A stretch of DNA of 64,000 bases from assembly GCF_014207355.1 (NCBI RefSeq), contig NZ_JACHEF010000010.1:27339-91338 (forward strand). The letters run 5' to 3'. The notes under the pieces are model-generated. The model was not told the origin of the DNA. It saw nothing but the letters and a program-made list of their open reading frames with translations, and did no database searches. The stretch is from Mesorhizobium sangaii. Lineage in GTDB: Bacteria > Pseudomonadota > Alphaproteobacteria > Rhizobiales > Rhizobiaceae. Positions 15,285 through 25,271 of this stretch are shown piece after piece. How positions within the stretch are numbered: position 1 is the first letter of the stretch; each line of letters starts with the position of its first letter. Both the position numbers and the translations under genes were made by a program.

Positions 15285-17243
15285 ATGCAGCGTCTGTATG
15301 CCGCAAGGTTTGGTGATCTTCTGGCGGGAGACCTGCGAGTTTTTGGCGGGCCGTCGACAGTCGAACCACTTGCCGGCCGAATCAGGGCGCAGCAGGTCAG
15401 TATCGTGCTTCGCAACACGCCTCTTGGCATGGTTGCAAACATACTCAATGCGGCCACTTTTATTATGGCGGTTTGGGGCTCGCCCGGCCAAACGAAAGCC
15501 ATCCTCTGGGCGAGTGTCATCATCGCCGCCGCTGGGTTCGTAGGCCTAAGAGCGAGATCATCGTTTCAGTCAGTCAAACCAAGGTCAGTGTCTCGCCGAA
15601 CAACGCAAAACCTGGTGCGGAACGCCTTCTTGTTCGGCACTTGGTGGGGAGCACTTCCCGTTCTGTTCTTCAGTGGGGCAACAGGCGCAGCTCAGGTCGT
15701 CATTACCTGCCTGAGCGCGGGGATGATCGCAGGCGGTGCCGCTTCCTTTTACACCATTCCTATTGCGGCCATCGCGTATACGCTGCCGATCTTCATCGGT
15801 TCGGCGGTGGCGATTGTGTGGCTGGATGGCGCCGTCAATCTGCCCGTCGCAATCCTGTTAGTGAGCTACGCCATCACGCTGTTTCGTGCAGTGCTTGCTC
15901 ACGCGTTCGAATTTACCCAACGGTTCATTCTGCAAGCGGAAAGCGAAAATGCCATTCGCAGGGATGTTCTGACGAGTTTGCCAAACCGGTTCAGCTTCAA
16001 CGAGCAGTTGGAGAACGCGCTGGTGGACGCAAAGCAGTTTGACCGGCATTTTGCGCTACTTTTGTTCGACCTTAACAATTTCGACGAGATGAATGATCGC
16101 TTTGGCCGAGCAATGGCGGATGCCCTGTTGGTCGAGGTGGCTGCGCGACTTCGCAAATCGACGCGGGAGAGCGATGACATTGCCAGGTTGGAGGGCGGCG
16201 AATTTGCAATAATCGCTGCACGCGATATCAGGCCAGACCAAATCAGGTCCTTGGCCAAACTGATCATAGATGTCATGCGCGGCCCTTTCTTGATCGAAGG
16301 GCGCGAAATATATTGCAGGGCCTCTATCGGCGTCGCTTTGGCGCCCACTGACGGTTTGGATGCCAACCAACTCCTGCGGTGCGTCGACACCGCGCTATAC
16401 AGGGCTAAGACGCCGGGGGCGGGCTCCATCCAGTTTTTCAGCGCAAGCGACGATGAAGCTGCTGCAAGGCGCCATGCCCTTGAACGCGATCTGGCATCTG
16501 CGCTCGCCAATGACCAGCTTTCGCTCGCATTTCAACCCTTTCTCGACCTCGGGAGCGATCGCATCCGAGGTTTTGAAGCGCTTCTGCGGTGGCAGCATCC
16601 GACCCTTGGCGCGATCCCTCCGTCGGAGTTCATATCTATCGCTGAAGAAACGGGTTTGATTCACTCAATCGGACACTGGGTCGTCAAAACGGCTTGCTTG
16701 GCCGCGGCGCAATGGCCGTGCGACTTGCGGGTCTCCGTCAACTTGTCGGTAGTGCAGCTTAAGAATAAAGCCTTGCTGGATGGAATTGTGGTGGCCTTGG
16801 CTGAAGCTGGTTTGGAGCCCCGAAGACTGGAGGTCGAGATCACCGAATCTGTGCTGATTTCGAATTTTGAAGAAACGATTTCATTATTACAATCGTTAAT
16901 TTCTCTATCCGTAACAGTTGCTCTTGACGATTTTGGCACCGGCTATTCATCACTCACTTATCTTCGTAAATTGCCTCTTTCGCGGCTCAAGATCGACCGA
17001 TCTTTTGTCCAGGATATGCTTACCGATGCGGACTGCGCCGCGATTGTAAGATCCTTGGTTGAGTTGGCGCATGAGCTTCGAATTGAGGTAACGGCCGAAG
17101 GCGTTGAAACTCCCGAACAGCTCGACTATCTGCGTCGCGTCAGATGTGATGAAGCTCAAGGCTATTTAATCGGGAAACCTGTCGGGATCGGCGACATTCC
17201 TGGCATTGCCGCGAAGCCGTTTGGTCAGGAGCTAGGTGTTTGA
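15285..17243 (+). CDS. Membrane GGDEF-EAL protein, degenerate cyclase and intact phosphodiesterase
   Basis: Cyclic-di-GMP signalling protein of 652 residues from ATG 15285 (GGGAG site upstream). N-terminal membrane region of several helices (WGSPGQTKAILWASVIIAAA; SYAITLFRAVLAHAF), then a GGDEF domain whose signature reads LEGGEFAI, so synthase activity is doubtful. The EAL domain is complete: FEALLRWQHPTLGAIPPSEF, VNLSVVQLKN, EITESVLI, DDFGTGYSSLTYL, KIDRSFVQ and VTAEGVET. Expected to lower c-di-GMP, perhaps with the degenerate domain as GTP sensor. Monocistronic in appearance. Confidence 0.9.
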   Translation: MQRLYAARFGDLLAGDLRVFGGPSTVEPLAGRIRAQQVSIVLRNTPLGMVANILNAATFIMAVWGSPGQTKAILWASVIIAAAGFVGLRARSSFQSVKPRSVSRRTTQNLVRNAFLFGTWWGALPVLFFSGATGAAQVVITCLSAGMIAGGAASFYTIPIAAIAYTLPIFIGSAVAIVWLDGAVNLPVAILLVSYAITLFRAVLAHAFEFTQRFILQAESENAIRRDVLTSLPNRFSFNEQLENALVDAKQFDRHFALLLFDLNNFDEMNDRFGRAMADALLVEVAARLRKSTRESDDIARLEGGEFAIIAARDIRPDQIRSLAKLIIDVMRGPFLIEGREIYCRASIGVALAPTDGLDANQLLRCVDTALYRAKTPGAGSIQFFSASDDEAAARRHALERDLASALANDQLSLAFQPFLDLGSDRIRGFEALLRWQHPTLGAIPPSEFISIAEETGLIHSIGHWVVKTACLAAAQWPCDLRVSVNLSVVQLKNKALLDGIVVALAEAGLEPRRLEVEITESVLISNFEETISLLQSLISLSVTVALDDFGTGYSSLTYLRKLPLSRLKIDRSFVQDMLTDADCAAIVRSLVELAHELRIEVTAEGVETPEQLDYLRRVRCDEAQGYLIGKPVGIGDIPGIAAKPFGQELGV

Positions 17244-17975
17244 ATAGCAGAACCGGCACTTTGGGGCGATGGTCTGGTTGTCTCGCATCCCGACGAGAAG
17301 CGCCGAAGCTGGTCTCGAGAGGATAGGGGACGGTTGGTCGCAGCGACGTCGAGGCCGGGGCCAGTGCTTGGAGGTTGCGCGATCGACCGGCATTCATATG
17401 AGCCAGCTTTCCGGAGAGGGCGGAGCCGCTTCCTGGTGGCGGGTCAAGGCCGGAAGATGCATCAAGCGTTTCGTACGCATGGTCGGAACGATGTAGATTC
17501 TTTGCCACCTGGTAAGCCGCTCTTGCAGCAGTATGTTTGGACTCGGCCTGCTGGCCTACCGGGGGGCATCGCCGCGGAAGCGAACGGATAAAGAAATTAG
17601 CAGCCTAATGCGCCCGGGCGATCACGCATACGGGACGTGCCGGGCTTTCACGCACGAACGCCTACATCGAATGAGACGGGTCACCTGGGGCAGCCGCATG
17701 CGGACGGCAAGGTCCAGCCCTCGTCAAAGCGAGTTGCCATTCGGGGGTTGAATGGGGGACATAGCGGGCCTTATGACGCGCTGGCAATCCTGCTGGTGCG
17801 ATGATATTCCAGTGCGCTTTTCCCCGCCGAGTCTAAGCCAACAGGCAGCTCATCAGAGAAGTTACGCTCTCAGGAGAGAGAAACCCGTCGTAGCCAGGCT
17901 TGAAAATGCCGCAAGGCTTGTACAAACGTGCGTCGTCAACATGACCCAGACAAATAGCCGTAGCAGGGAGTGGAT
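17244..17975. other. Gene-poor stretch of 730 bp
   Basis: Only short overlapping frames on both strands and no conserved motif. The last 100 bp are the probable promoter region of the methyltransferase. Confidence 0.4.
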
Positions 17976-18572
17976 ATGGTCTTTCGATTGAAGGAGCGCC
18001 TCGGCAGGAAGTTTGAAGAGGAAGTGCAATTCTTCAAGGGCTGGCAGAAGGATAAGAAACGTGTGGGCGCGCTCATGCCAACGTCTGTGCATGCCGCGCG
18101 CCGGATGGCAAGCGTGATTAACCCAGCATCGGGAATGCCGGTTCTTGAACTTGGCGCCGGAACAGGCGTCATCACCAAGGCTATCCTGGAAAGAGGCATC
18201 AAGCCGCATCAGCTGATTTCGGTCGAATATTCGAAAGATTTCTATCATCGCTTGACGCGAGGCTTTCCAGGCGTGGATTTTCGATTGGGCGATGCGTTCG
18301 CGCTGGGGGAAGTGCTTGCCGAGCGGAGCGGGGAGCAATTCGACTGTGTCATAAGTGCGGTGCCGATGTTGAGCTTTCCGATGGAACAGCGCATTGCCTT
18401 GCTCGAGGATTTGCTGGCCCGCATTCCTGCTGGGCGACCTGTGATTCAAATCACCTATGGGCCTTTGTCGCCGGTGATCAAAATGCCCGACCGCTACGTC
18501 GTGTCTCACTATGATTTCGTCGTCCGCAACATCCCGCCCGCACAGCTCTGGACTTATCGACGAGCAGTCTGA
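17976..18572 (+). CDS. Phospholipid N-methyltransferase (PmtA type)
   Basis: SAM-dependent methyltransferase of 198 residues similar to rhizobial PmtA, which methylates phosphatidylethanolamine toward phosphatidylcholine, a lipid rhizobia need for symbiosis. ATG 17976 follows GGGAG. Visible: FKGWQKDKKRVGALMPTS (characteristic N-terminus), SAM-binding loop VLELGAGTGVITKAILERGI, FRLGDAF and DCVISAVPMLSFP. Lone gene; probably a second copy beside a chromosomal pathway. Confidence 0.82.
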   Translation: MVFRLKERLGRKFEEEVQFFKGWQKDKKRVGALMPTSVHAARRMASVINPASGMPVLELGAGTGVITKAILERGIKPHQLISVEYSKDFYHRLTRGFPGVDFRLGDAFALGEVLAERSGEQFDCVISAVPMLSFPMEQRIALLEDLLARIPAGRPVIQITYGPLSPVIKMPDRYVVSHYDFVVRNIPPAQLWTYRRAV

Positions 18573-19733
18573 CGGCGCCCGACGCGCGGAAAATCATGCT
18601 AAAGGACAGGACGGTGGTCGTCATAGCTTCGCATCAAGCGCGCCTTTGTCACTGCCACCTGTTTTGAGGAGGCCCTATGCCCTTTGGGCGGGGAGGTGCT
18701 CACTCCCCGAAGAAATCGCGCTACTCGGGCGCGTATTTGATCAATGTTTCGGACGAAACCGAGGCGATCGCGAGCAGCATGCATCCGAAATCATCTATCA
18801 CTAGGGGGTCGGCGTCACGGATGAGGGAGAGCTCGACAAGCTCGCTCGCAAGACGGTGGTCGCCCGCACCACGCTTTCGGCATCGCTGCCAAATTCGGCA
18901 CCCTCAGCCGATGTCAGCGCCGAGCCTCTCAAATCCACCAAGGCGCTTGAGATGGTGTCGCACAGCTGGCCTTTCGGCCAACCGGCCGCGATCGACCGCC
19001 CTACGCTACATCGAGCCGACGTAGCGCCTCGAACAACGGTTGGCCGTCCCGCTGGAGATCCTCATAGAGAGCGGCAAAGATCGCGGTTCTCGCCGCGCAC
19101 GGTTCGGGCGCATTGAGCCCCCGGCAGGTCCCTCATCGGCTGCGAGCTTCGCCCTGCGGGCAACAGACAGCGAAGCCACCAGGGCCGCGAAAATCCCGCG
19201 ATGGCGTCTCTATGTCGGAACCGGCCCGCCATTTTTGGGAGGTGATCCGTGCAGGTGACTGGCGGAAACAATGCATCCCGTCCCTGACCATATCATAGCC
19301 ATCGCCCTCTTTCAGCCGCCCGAGCCTCCCGACAGCCGGATCAATGATGACAATCCCCTGGAGAATATTCTTGCTTGAAGAGCGTGGCGGTCTACGCCGT
19401 CTTGCCGTGCTTGGCATGGCATTCTGCCATTCCTTGCCGCGCGCGGCGAAGCGCCGTCACTCTACCGTGCGATGGCCTTGGGAAATACGACAGGAGGACC
19501 ACAATTGTCAGGTTTTGGCTGAAGACTTTTCAGCGGAGTCCGAAAAAAGGAAACGGGAGCTCTTCCGGTTTTTGCAAAGCGCTTGAACTCGCTTTCGTTG
19601 GAGAACGGCCAGCCCAGCCGTTGCGAGTGATCGGCAAACCACTGCAAAACGATCATTTCGCTGTAATGTGGCTGCATTCTTCGGGAGCTTCTCGAATACA
19701 AACAGCTTGGCTTCGCGCACGGCGCAACGCGCC
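18573..19733. other. Debris stretch with hypothetical-protein scraps
   Basis: About 1.2 kb without an intact gene. A frame at 18690-18870 (CSLPEEIALLGRVFDQCFGR; GVTDEGELDKLARKTVV) looks like a broken small hypothetical protein. Confidence 0.45.
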
Positions 19734-19784
19734 GGCAACCTCTCCGAATTTGATAAAGCCCTTCCAGTTCGCCCGCGCCGCCAT
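19734..19784 (-). pseudogene. Ku protein N-terminal scrap
   Basis: The reverse strand from 19784 reads MAARANWKGFIKFGEVA, the typical start of bacterial Ku (non-homologous end-joining), then loses similarity. Only 17 codons survive. Confidence 0.5.
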
Positions 19785-19976
19785 CTTCGCACGCGCCTCC
19801 AGCACAGCCTATGCGAGTCAATAAATCGACTCGCCGGCACTATTGTTTCAGGTGAAATGAATCTAGTTTCAAAGGGTTCGACCGATAGGCCGGGCACAGC
19901 TGCGGCCATCACGGCCATTTAACATAAACGCGTCGCCCGATTGAGATTATCTTGACGGTAGCGTAGTTCGCCATCC

Positions 19977-20594
19977 ATGCCAGTCGAGATGATCATGGGC
20001 AAATATCGAGACCATCGCGGGCCACGCGGGCATCGCCATGACGATGACCCCGTTTCCTTTTCGGAACGGACCTCCGAGCCAAGCTACTTTCAGCGCCCGG
20101 CGACCGTGACTGCGCACCCCGTCGACGCCGAGGTCTTGTGGTTCACAGTCAGCAAGGGTTTTGGCTTCGTCAAACTGTCGGACGGCAAGGAGGCCTATCT
20201 GCACGTCCGAGTGTTGGAGGCGGCCGGAAGCCGAGATGTTGCCGAGGGAACGCTTCTGAAGGTCACGGTCGAAAAAAGTCCAAAAGGTCATCAAGTCGCG
20301 CAGGTGCTGGAGATCGGCGATCAGATCGCGAAAACTCCGTCACATACGCGCCTCGCTGGAGGGACCATCGTCGAGACGGGTGCGCAGCTAGAGAGCGCGG
20401 GCACGGTCAAGTGGTACAAACCCGAAAAGGGTTTTGGCTTCATTGCTCCTGACAACGGTGAGAAGGACGTCTTCGTTCATGCCAGCACCCTGACCCGCTC
20501 AGGGCTCAGCGTGCTGGTGGAGGGACAAAAGGTGCTTGTCGAATGCGGGCAAGGCAAGAAAGGCTTGGAAGTCCGGAGCATCCGCCTCGCCTAG
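19977..20594 (+). CDS. Protein with two cold-shock domains
   Basis: RNA/DNA-binding protein of 205 residues (or 199 from ATG 19995, MGKYRDHRGPRGHRHDDD). The first cold-shock domain (VLWFTVSKGFGFVKLSDGKE) is about residues 48-115; the second (GTVKWYKPEKGFGFIAPDNG, KDVFVHASTL) about 140-205 with the RNP motifs KGFGFI and DVFVH. This double-domain form is common in alpha-proteobacteria. Stands alone in a debris-rich region and looks intact. Confidence 0.88.
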   Translation: MPVEMIMGKYRDHRGPRGHRHDDDPVSFSERTSEPSYFQRPATVTAHPVDAEVLWFTVSKGFGFVKLSDGKEAYLHVRVLEAAGSRDVAEGTLLKVTVEKSPKGHQVAQVLEIGDQIAKTPSHTRLAGGTIVETGAQLESAGTVKWYKPEKGFGFIAPDNGEKDVFVHASTLTRSGLSVLVEGQKVLVECGQGKKGLEVRSIRLA

Positions 20595-20979
20595 ACGGCG
20601 CATTGGCACGGTCCGTACGAAGATATTGCACTACACAATTTACGGGCTGGTCTCGACGCCGAACGCCCGCGAGCGGTCGCAAAATCGCTCGAGGATGTGT
20701 CGCGCTGTGTTTCCATACGTCCACGGGCACCAATCTGCCCGTTGCCGATCCGAAAGACTGAGCTTCCGCGATCGTGCGCATTGTCTCGACGGGATTGTCG
20801 TGGGCCCTGACCCATTTCGAGCGCGTCGAGCAGCTCTTGCTCTCAGTCGCCGGCAAGACGGTGCTTTTAGGCGGAGGCGCGCCTGTTGACTATGAAAAAG
20901 GCCGTGTAGGTGGCTGGTATGTGGATAATCAGCGTTGGCGTCTTGCCGATTGCGCCAGCCGGCGCGCACTCTCGCAGCC
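20595..20979. other. Stretch without a recognised gene
   Basis: About 385 bp after the cold-shock gene. Open frames on both strands overlap and none shows a known motif. Confidence 0.4.
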
Positions 20980-21366
20980 ATGGTGGCGGAGCATGTTGAA
21001 TTGGCCTTGTTTGAGCAGTCACTCGGCAATATCGAGGGCCTCAATCGACCGTTCTGTGATCGTGTGGCTGACGCCGCAGAAAAAACCGCAGGGTCGGTTC
21101 TGTTCGATGTTCGCGTCGACGGCGACACCTGGGTCCAGCGGATGGCTGCGATTGGCTATGGCGAAACCGGCACGGCGATAATCGTGATGGAGAAGAACGG
21201 ACACCTTAGATGCGCATCGATAAACGGAGACACCGCACTTCTGGTAGCAGAATTGGCTGCCTGGAATGCGTCTCCGCTGCGTGAGCAAGCGAGGCTTGAC
21301 CACTGCGGAACGGCCAGCACCCTGCTAGCGAAGCTTCGGCGCTCAGGTCACTTCGGCCGTCTCTAG
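20980..21366 (+). CDS. Hypothetical protein, possibly truncated
   Basis: 128 residues from ATG 20980 (MVAEHVELALFEQSLGNIEG), with ADAAEKTAGSVLFDVRVDGD and TGTAIIVMEKNGHLRCASIN. Soluble, mixed alpha/beta by eye. An earlier frame (20774-21181, other phase) may be the lost N-terminal part. Family not recognised. Confidence 0.4.
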   Translation: MVAEHVELALFEQSLGNIEGLNRPFCDRVADAAEKTAGSVLFDVRVDGDTWVQRMAAIGYGETGTAIIVMEKNGHLRCASINGDTALLVAELAAWNASPLREQARLDHCGTASTLLAKLRRSGHFGRL

Positions 21367-21626
21367 CCGACCCGGCGCTGCTCTTACCTGGCGGCCAAAT
21401 TCCTGCTCGGCTCCAATAGGGCGCGATGGAGGTAAAATCGACCAAACTGCGACTTAATCTCCACCTGCGTGCCGCAAGTTTTCGTGCTCGCTGACCACGT
21501 CACCGCTTCGATCACTCGCAGCTAAGCGTCAGGAGGGAGCGCCGCGGAGATAGGTCCTGTGGAACGGGCGCGCGCAGCTATCCCATCAGATTCCATGCGA
21601 CATGAATTGCCATCGACGTGGCTTTC

Positions 21627-22181
21627 ATGATTGCTGGGTCTATGTCACGTTCTCGCTTGCTGCCCGAAAAGAATTTCCCCAGCTACGCATACCTGCCTGG
21701 CAAACATCCGCATCCGGTGCGCGACCCCTTGGGTCACAGTTACCAAAGCGACCCGGTGACCGTTGCCATTGACGAAGCACTCAGCTCAAACGAGTTTCGA
21801 TGGGGTATCGACCTTTTCAACCACGGCTATTACTGGGAAGCTCACGAGGCTTGGGAGCCCATTTGGCACGCTGCGAAACAAAGCACTCAGCATCGCTTGC
21901 TCTTCAAGGGATTGATCCTGTTAGCGGCGGCCGGGGTGAAACTCCGCGAGGGAAAGCGGGTCGCTGCCGCGCGCCATGCGACAAGGGCTGCGACGCTTTT
22001 TCGCCAGGTGATGGATCTGCCGAACCGGGGCTTTGAGGCCGCACTCGGAATGAAAACTGCTGCGCTTGCAGTATATGCCGAAGCGGCCATAACTTCCCCG
22101 GCTGTTTTGCGGGAGTCGATGCCTGGCCAGCCTGAGCCAGTTTTCGATTTCATTCTCGCACCAAAATCCGAGAGCGGCTGA
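21627..22181 (+). CDS. DUF309 domain protein
   Basis: About 184 residues. The core IDLFNHGYYWEAHEAWEPIW is the DUF309 signature (FNxGxYxEAHE), an alpha-helical domain of unknown function; the helical repeat continues through LLFKGLILLAAAGVKLREGK. Start could be ATG 21627 or 21642; a GTG at 21618 is less likely. It stands alone between debris stretches. Confidence 0.75.
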   Translation: MIAGSMSRSRLLPEKNFPSYAYLPGKHPHPVRDPLGHSYQSDPVTVAIDEALSSNEFRWGIDLFNHGYYWEAHEAWEPIWHAAKQSTQHRLLFKGLILLAAAGVKLREGKRVAAARHATRAATLFRQVMDLPNRGFEAALGMKTAALAVYAEAAITSPAVLRESMPGQPEPVFDFILAPKSESG

Positions 22182-22293
22182 TAGGCAACCCCTACCGTAC
22201 CCTTCAAGGCCTTCCTTATTTCATTGTGGCACTCCAGCTGTCATAGGCAGTTCGATAAAGGGAGCTTCAATCCTGACGCAGTCGATCCTAGCG

Positions 22294-22630
22294 CTAACGC
22301 CGGCGCTGGGGTGGCACCCATGGCAGGCGCCGCTTCCATCGTTCACCTCGCGGCAAAGGCACATCGTCCTGCCACCGCTTCTTCCTGCGGGTCTGTCTGT
22401 CTCCAGCCGGTGCATTCGATGCCTCTGGCACCGACGCTTCCTCAACCGTTGGCGGCTCGGGAAGCGACGCGTCGGGCGTGATCACGCGCTTAACGTCGGG
22501 TTCTGCTTCACCGATGGCGAGCATGGGCTCAGAACGAACATCTTCACCAGGGAAAATCGGCTGCGGCGTCGCTTCAGCGATCGCATCCCGACCATCGCCG
22601 GCACCGCCGTTTGGGTTGCTACGATGGATG
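22294..22630 (-). pseudogene. Unidentified coding fragment
   Basis: The reverse strand stays open from about 22630 with protein-like sequence (PGEDVRSEPMLAIGEAEPDV; ASLPEPPTVEEASVPEAS) and a basic end (KKRWQDDVPLPRGERWKRRL). No start codon with a ribosome site is evident except the internal ATG at 22524. I do not recognise the family. It lies directly downstream of the PhzF gene. Confidence 0.35.
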
Positions 22631-22635
22631 GCTCT

Positions 22636-23532
22636 TCAGGTCGAGTTCGTTTTCGGGTGGCGAGCGGAAGCTCGACGCACGAAGTTTGAACGGCTGCCAG
22701 GGGACTCTGCTGCCGTTGCTGAGTGCGTCCCCGCAGCGCCATTGGGAAGGGAAATCATGGCTTTCATGAAGGTCACGGCATTCCCGACGAGAAAGACTCG
22801 ATCTTCGGTCAATTCGCAATCAAGCCATCCGCCTCGTACCGATGCCTGAAAAGCCATCAGCCTCTCGCGACCCAGCCGCTCGGCCCAGTAAGGAACCAAC
22901 GTGGCATGAATTGACCCGGTGACTGGATCCTCGGGAATACCCGCTCCGGGGGCAAAGTAACGGGACACGAAATGCGCTCGCCCGTTGTCGGCTTCCTGCC
23001 CCGTCACGACAAGGCCGACAGACCCGAGGCGGGCAATCGAGGCAAGGGCAGGGACAAAGCTACGCACAGCTTCCGCGCTGCCGAGATCGGCGAAGATGTT
23101 CTCGAAGTTTCGGAAGATGCGGACAGGTGGATTGTCGAAAACACGTGCGATTTCTGCGGGAAGCCTCTCCAATGGCTCCGGGGGCAGACGGGGAATGTCC
23201 AGTCGGTAGCCATGCGGGCCTTGTGTAACTCGCAGCTCGCCGACGCGCGTGTGAAAGACAAGCGGAGCTTCCGCCTTGGCCTCGGTCAGTAACACATGCG
23301 CGGTCGCCAGGGTGGCATGGCCGCAGAAATCGACCTCATGCGCCGGAGCAAACCACCGCAAATCCCACGCGCCATCCGACCGCGCTTTGACGAAAGCAGT
23401 TTCGGCAAGATTGTTCTCTTGGGTGATCGCAAGCATCAGGTCATCCGGCAGCCAATGGTCGAGCACGAGAACAGCAGCAGGGTTCCCGGCAAAAAGCCGG
23501 TCGGTAAAGGCATCTACCTGATACATGCGCAT
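22636..23532 (-). CDS. PhzF-family isomerase/epimerase-like enzyme
   Basis: 298 residues from ATG 23532 (MRMYQVDAFTDRLFAGNPAA). PhzF-fold proteins isomerise or epimerise small acids. Conserved features: AENNLAETAFV-like QENNLAETAFVKA with the catalytic Glu, FAPAHEVDFCGHATLATAHV and GAGIPEDPVTGSIHATLVPY. The reading frame is open to 23649 but the family starts at 23532. The last about 45 residues run past the usual end and may be readthrough into altered sequence. Last gene of the XRE-EamA-lyase-editing module, after a 258-bp gap. Substrate unknown; an amino-acid derivative is plausible. Confidence 0.85.
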   Translation of the reverse strand: MRMYQVDAFTDRLFAGNPAAVLVLDHWLPDDLMLAITQENNLAETAFVKARSDGAWDLRWFAPAHEVDFCGHATLATAHVLLTEAKAEAPLVFHTRVGELRVTQGPHGYRLDIPRLPPEPLERLPAEIARVFDNPPVRIFRNFENIFADLGSAEAVRSFVPALASIARLGSVGLVVTGQEADNGRAHFVSRYFAPGAGIPEDPVTGSIHATLVPYWAERLGRERLMAFQASVRGGWLDCELTEDRVFLVGNAVTFMKAMISLPNGAAGTHSATAAESPGSRSNFVRRASARHPKTNST

Positions 23533-23790
23533 GGGACATCTCGTTTCAGAAGGCCGACCTTTAACTTGACGGACGCTCATCTGCCTGCCGGTCAATGGCA
23601 GCTGTGGATCCATCGCGTCGTCCATCGTATTGCTTATCAAGGGCCGCAAGGGGTCCGAAAGCTGATTTAGGCTTCCGGCCGGTCGGGGTCGTGGTAGCCG
23701 CTTCGCCTCTTGCTGCGCTCGAGGCGGATCAGCGCGCTGTCCGCCTCCTTGGATCTTACAGGTCGAGCCCGCGCCGCGGCGGGCACTTCT

Positions 23791-24423
23791 CTACGACCTT
23801 CCCCGCTCGGCGAGGGCTCGTGCCAAGAGCTCGCCTGGATGACCGGCGGTCTCAAGCCCCAGGCGTGTGCCGCCCAGGTCGGCGGCGTTCTCTTCCTCAT
23901 TGAGTTTCCATGCTCCCTCGAGGCGCTCGACGCGAAATTCCAGACCGACAATGCCCCGCATCATGCTGTCGATATATTCTTGCGGCGCATCCGACACGCT
24001 CCAGGGTGCTGTGCGTGTGGCCTCGTGCCTGTCGGTCAGATCTTCAACCTGGCGCCGCAGCCAGGCCCTATCCTCAATCGCCGTCAGGCTTCCGTGCGCG
24101 TGTATGGCGATATAGAGCCATGTGGGAACGACCTTTCCCGTCTCGCGCTTGGTCGCATACCACTGCGGCGACATGTAAGTGTGAGGGCCCTGAAAAATCG
24201 CGAGACTGGCGCTGCCCTCTGATACCCGCCAATGCGCGTTGGCACGCGCGACGTGGGCCGCGAGGATCAGGCGTCCATCCGGAGCCTGCCGCGCGATGGT
24301 CGGCACATGCGTGGCCTCGATGCCTGCAGGCGTCGGCGTCACGATCGTGGCGAAACCGATCTCGCGGACCGCGGCCAAAAGCACATCGGGGCGGTCTTCA
24401 ACAGATCGACGGGGCCGGTACAT
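23791..24423 (-). CDS. PaiB-family FMN-binding protein (module 1)
   Basis: 210 residues, MYRPRRSVEDRPDVLLAAVR, with IVTPTPAGIEATHVPTIARQ, PHTYMSPQWY and VPTWLYIAIHAHG, the flavin-binding split-barrel core of PaiB (negative regulator/flavin protein family). GAAGAGGAAC precedes ATG 24423. It is 45 bp after the B3/B4 editing gene and evidently in its operon. A paralogue occupies the equivalent place in module 2 (33870-34514), so this protein seems tied to the amino-acid chemistry rather than being a chance neighbour. Its exact role is not known. Confidence 0.87.
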   Translation of the reverse strand: MYRPRRSVEDRPDVLLAAVREIGFATIVTPTPAGIEATHVPTIARQAPDGRLILAAHVARANAHWRVSEGSASLAIFQGPHTYMSPQWYATKRETGKVVPTWLYIAIHAHGSLTAIEDRAWLRRQVEDLTDRHEATRTAPWSVSDAPQEYIDSMMRGIVGLEFRVERLEGAWKLNEEENAADLGGTRLGLETAGHPGELLARALAERGRS

Positions 24424-24468
24424 TTAGTTCCTCTTCCACTGCGTGGCTCAAGCAGCCGGTTGACGTAT

Positions 24469-25146
24469 TCAACCCAGCGTTTCGATCTGGGCATTTGGGC
24501 ATAGTGCCTCAATCACTCCGGTCAGTTGCGCCCCAGCGGCCCTCAGCCGCTCCGAAGGCATGGGCTCGAGCGCCTCGAGTACAAGCCAAAGGGAACGCGA
24601 ATCGGCCGTCACCATAGTCCGCCGCCCCTGGCGCCAGTTCCAGCGGCGGCAGGTGACTCCGGCGTCATCGCACCAGACGACCTCGCCCGGCTCAGGATGC
24701 TCGGTGACCGGTTCGCCTTGCTGGACGGTGTCGAACGGCTCGGCGCCCGTCGCGATCAGAAGTCTCGGAAGACCCAGATAGTGATCCAGGTCTTCACCCC
24801 CAACCGGAATGCCGTAGAGCACGCTGACGGCGTTGTAGGCATCCACCAGCGGGGAAATCCGTGGCAATGAGCCATCCTTGCGTATCCGCTTGAGAAGCGC
24901 CGCAGCCGAGCAGGGTGTTCGATTAGCGTTGGTACCGAAGGCCCGGTAGGCTTCGGCCCAGGCCGCAAGATGCGCATCCCTTTGGGCATCGTCGCCAAGC
25001 GCGGCCTGCTCCGCGGCCGCGATCACGTCAGCGAGCGCCGGGTTCTGAGGCACGCCGACTTCCGCGTTTCGCACGACGATGCTCAGCAAGTGAAAGTTCG
25101 AGTGCCGGGCGTAAATCTCGGGGGCGATCATGGGCGTGAAGGACAT
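24469..25146 (-). CDS. Free-standing B3/B4 tRNA-editing domain protein, candidate canavanyl-tRNA deacylase
   Basis: 225 residues homologous to the B3/B4 editing domain of the PheRS beta subunit but with no synthetase attached. Visible: SFTPMIAPEIYARHSNFHLL, TNANRTPCSAAALLKRIRKD (editing-pocket region), SPLVDAYNAVSVLYGIPVGG, then GLPRLLIATGAEPF and EVVWCDDAGVTCRRWNWRQG. Stand-alone B3/B4 proteins can hydrolyse mischarged tRNA; one (CtdA) is reported to clear canavanine from tRNA-Arg. The PLP lyase gene 125 bp upstream and the exporter make that role plausible. GGAG precedes ATG 25146. Domain assignment is strong, substrate is inferred. Confidence 0.82.
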   Translation of the reverse strand: MSFTPMIAPEIYARHSNFHLLSIVVRNAEVGVPQNPALADVIAAAEQAALGDDAQRDAHLAAWAEAYRAFGTNANRTPCSAAALLKRIRKDGSLPRISPLVDAYNAVSVLYGIPVGGEDLDHYLGLPRLLIATGAEPFDTVQQGEPVTEHPEPGEVVWCDDAGVTCRRWNWRQGRRTMVTADSRSLWLVLEALEPMPSERLRAAGAQLTGVIEALCPNAQIETLG

Positions 25147-25271
25147 GGCTGCTCCGTCCTGCGGGAAGGCTCTGCGTTACGGTTCATTAGGGCGATATCG
25201 AACATCGCGGGTAAGACGGACGCCCCGGACTTGTGGGAGACCGGTCGTGCCTGTCGCACAAAGCCGCCTAG

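Noticed and set aside
17244..17975. A small gene ending at 17591
   Set aside because: No ribosome site, no recognisable motif and competing frames on both strands.
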